Shown here: in pieces, positions 5,481 to 6,703 of the stretch | Layout: each line of letters starts with the position of its first letter | Position numbering within the stretch: position 1 is the first letter of the stretch | Assembly (NCBI GenBank): GCA_014379045.1 | Contig: JACMMK010000513.1 | Location: 1 to 6,703 of the forward strand | DNA length: 6,703 nt | Direction of reading: 5' to 3' | Source: Burkholderiales bacterium | GTDB lineage: Bacteria; Pseudomonadota; Gammaproteobacteria; Burkholderiales; CAIKXV01 | Notes under the pieces: generated by a model | What the model was told of the DNA's origin: nothing | The model's input: the letters and a program-made list of their open reading frames with translations, nothing else | Databases searched by the model: none | Translations under genes and position numbers: made by a program

Positions 5481-6545
5481 ATGATCCGCATGTTTTCCTG
5501 CTCGCATCCTAGGCTCGCCGCCGCGCGAGGGTCGTCGACGCGTGACACAGCCTGCACGCGCGCAGTGATGCTCGCGTGCACCACATCATCCATTGCCGTC
5601 GCCGTCGCGATCTTCGGCACGCCAGCCTGGGCGCAGCCCACTGCGCCTTTTCCCACCCGCACCGTGCGTGTCGTCGTGCCGTTCCCGCCGGGCGGCGCCA
5701 CCGACATCGCCGCGCGCGCGCTCGCCGAGCGCCTGTCCGAGCAGACGACCCAGCAGTTCGTGATCGACAACCGTCCGGGCGCGGGTGCCAACATCGGCCC
5801 CGAGATCGTCGCCAAGTCGAAGGCCGACGGCTATACGCTGCTGGTCGGCACCGTCGCCACGCATGCAATCAGCACCGCGCTGTTGCCCAAGCTGGGCTAC
5901 GACCTGCGGCGCGATCTCGCCCCGATCTCGCTCGTCGCCAACTCCCCGCATGCGCTGGTGTGCAACCCCGCATTGCCGGCGCGCAACCCGAAGGAACTGA
6001 TCGCGCTGGTGCGCACCCGGCCCGGCCAGATGAACTTCGGCTCGAGCGGCACCGGCACGCTCACGCACATGGAACTCGAGCTGCTGCGCAACGTCGGCAA
6101 GCTCGAACTCACGCATGTGCCGTACAAGGGCAGCCCGCCCGCGCTGTTCGATCTGTTCGCGGGTCAGGTGTCGTGCAATTTCGACAGCGTCGCCGCGGTG
6201 ATCAACCATGTGCGCGCCGGCAAGCTGCGTCCCATCGCGGTCGCGACCCGCGATCGCTCGGGGGTGCTGCCCGACGTGCCGACCTTCGCGGAGTCGGGCT
6301 TCAAGGGGCTGGTGGCCGACAACTGGTTCGCGTTGTTCGCCCCGAACGGCACCCCGAGAGAGATCATCGTGCGCCTGAACGCCGAGACCGTGAAGGCGAT
6401 CGCCTCTAAAGAGCTGGCGGAACGGTTGAAGGGCAGCGGCCTCGATCTGCAGTCGAGCACGCCCGAGCGCCTCGGCGAGCAGGTTGCGACCGATCTCGCG
6501 CTGTGGGCGAAGATTGTCAAGGACGCCGGGATCAAGGCCGAGTAG
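5481..6545 (+). CDS. TTT (Bug family) periplasmic substrate-binding protein 4, divergent member
   Basis: This fourth TctC/Bug protein has 354 residues from ATG 5481. The leader is long: about 30 residues rich in Arg, Cys and Ser, then a hydrophobic core (33-47) and a clear cleavage site PAWA|Q (51/52). An internal ATG at 5568 (Met30) would give a 22-residue leader of ordinary length but without a basic n-region. Landmarks are PFPPGGATDIAAR (67-79), IDNRPGAGANIG (95-106), DGYTLLVG (116-123), YDLRRDLAP (140-148), HVPYKG (212-217), NFDSVAA (233-239) and DVPTFAESGF (265-274). It matches protein 3 at only 11 of 25 residues where proteins 1-3 share 17-18, so it belongs to a different branch. It is the only member here with cysteines in the mature part (Cys161 and Cys232), and it has NWFALFAP at 281-288. 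The ligand is probably different from that of genes 1-3, which is inference. It immediately follows gene 3 and is almost certainly in the same transcript. Confidence 0.93.
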   Translation: MIRMFSCSHPRLAAARGSSTRDTACTRAVMLACTTSSIAVAVAIFGTPAWAQPTAPFPTRTVRVVVPFPPGGATDIAARALAERLSEQTTQQFVIDNRPGAGANIGPEIVAKSKADGYTLLVGTVATHAISTALLPKLGYDLRRDLAPISLVANSPHALVCNPALPARNPKELIALVRTRPGQMNFGSSGTGTLTHMELELLRNVGKLELTHVPYKGSPPALFDLFAGQVSCNFDSVAAVINHVRAGKLRPIAVATRDRSGVLPDVPTFAESGFKGLVADNWFALFAPNGTPREIIVRLNAETVKAIASKELAERLKGSGLDLQSSTPERLGEQVATDLALWAKIVKDAGIKAE

Positions 6546-6557
6546 CGTGGGTCCGAT

Positions 6558-6569
6558 CACGACGTCGTG
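6558..6569. repeat. 12-bp perfect palindrome between binding-protein genes 4 and 5
   Basis: CACGACGTCGTG is fully self-complementary and sits in the 39-nt gap after the stop of gene 4. It has no loop and no T-tract, so it does not look like a terminator. It could be a protein site or chance in GC-rich DNA. Confidence 0.3.
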
Positions 6570-6584
6570 CGTGCCACTGCGCGC

Positions 6585-6703
6585 GTGAAGCGCACGCTCG
6601 CGTACATCGCGTTCGCGTCGCTCCTGCCTGGCGTTTCGCCGACGCTCGCGCAGGCGCAGGCGTATCCGTCGCGCGCCGTGCGCGTGGTCGTTCCTTTCCC
6701 GCC
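6585..6703 (+). CDS. TTT (Bug family) periplasmic substrate-binding protein 5, N-terminus (3' end cut by window)
   Basis: After the stop of gene 4 an open frame begins at GTG 6585 and runs off the right edge. The start MKRTLAYIAF is followed by a hydrophobic core, a signal-peptidase site near LAQA|Q and then AYPSRAVRVVVPFP. This is the same mature start (Y-P-x-R-x-V-R-x-V-x-P-F) seen in the four preceding genes. GTG 6567 is an alternative in-frame start that adds six residues (MRATAR). Neither has a convincing Shine-Dalgarno; the first gives the more typical signal peptide. About 39 residues are visible, enough for the family but not for its subgroup. The 39-nt gap from gene 4 suggests it is the next gene of the same operon. 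Confidence 0.85.
   Translation, partial: MKRTLAYIAFASLLPGVSPTLAQAQAYPSRAVRVVVPFP

Overview
High-GC sequence with tightly packed genes, all on the + strand. The tandem tripartite tricarboxylate transporter (TTT, 'Bug' family) binding proteins, the strong GC3 bias and a near-consensus sigma-54 promoter suggest a betaproteobacterium, most likely Burkholderiales (Bordetella, Achromobacter or Comamonadaceae type). This assignment is an inference from gene families, not from a marker gene.

Region 1 (1-1018) is the end of a nitrile hydratase / thiocyanate hydrolase family operon. It holds the C-terminal part of a beta-type subunit, cut by the window edge, followed 5 nt later by a complete cobalt-type alpha subunit. 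The alpha subunit has the CTLCSC metal claw, a very His-rich N-terminus and an Arg after CSCYP, as in thiocyanate hydrolase gamma. The beta-then-alpha order fits the cobalt-type enzymes. No activator (metallochaperone) gene follows.

Region 2 (1019-2250) is a stand-alone gene for an AAA_14/DUF4143 ATPase. Its start codon lies inside a perfect 18-bp inverted repeat, and no Shine-Dalgarno sequence is visible.

Region 3 (2251-2464) is a 214-nt regulatory gap. It holds an 8-bp inverted repeat near -100, two abutting palindromes at about -60 to -32, and a TGGCAC-N5-TTGCA sigma-54 promoter at 2419-2434. The predicted transcription start is about 20 nt before the next gene.

Region 4 (2465-6703) is a run of four complete TTT periplasmic substrate-binding proteins plus the start of a fifth. 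Gaps are 25, 10, 2 and 39 nt, so they look co-transcribed from the sigma-54 promoter. The first three resemble one another most; the fourth is divergent. No TctA/TctB membrane component is in the window. The likely role is periplasmic capture of several related carboxylates, with permeases encoded elsewhere. A functional link to the nitrile hydratase (nitrile to amide to carboxylate, nitrogen control through sigma-54) is possible but unproven. I see no RNA genes, IS elements, CRISPR arrays or convincing intrinsic terminators.
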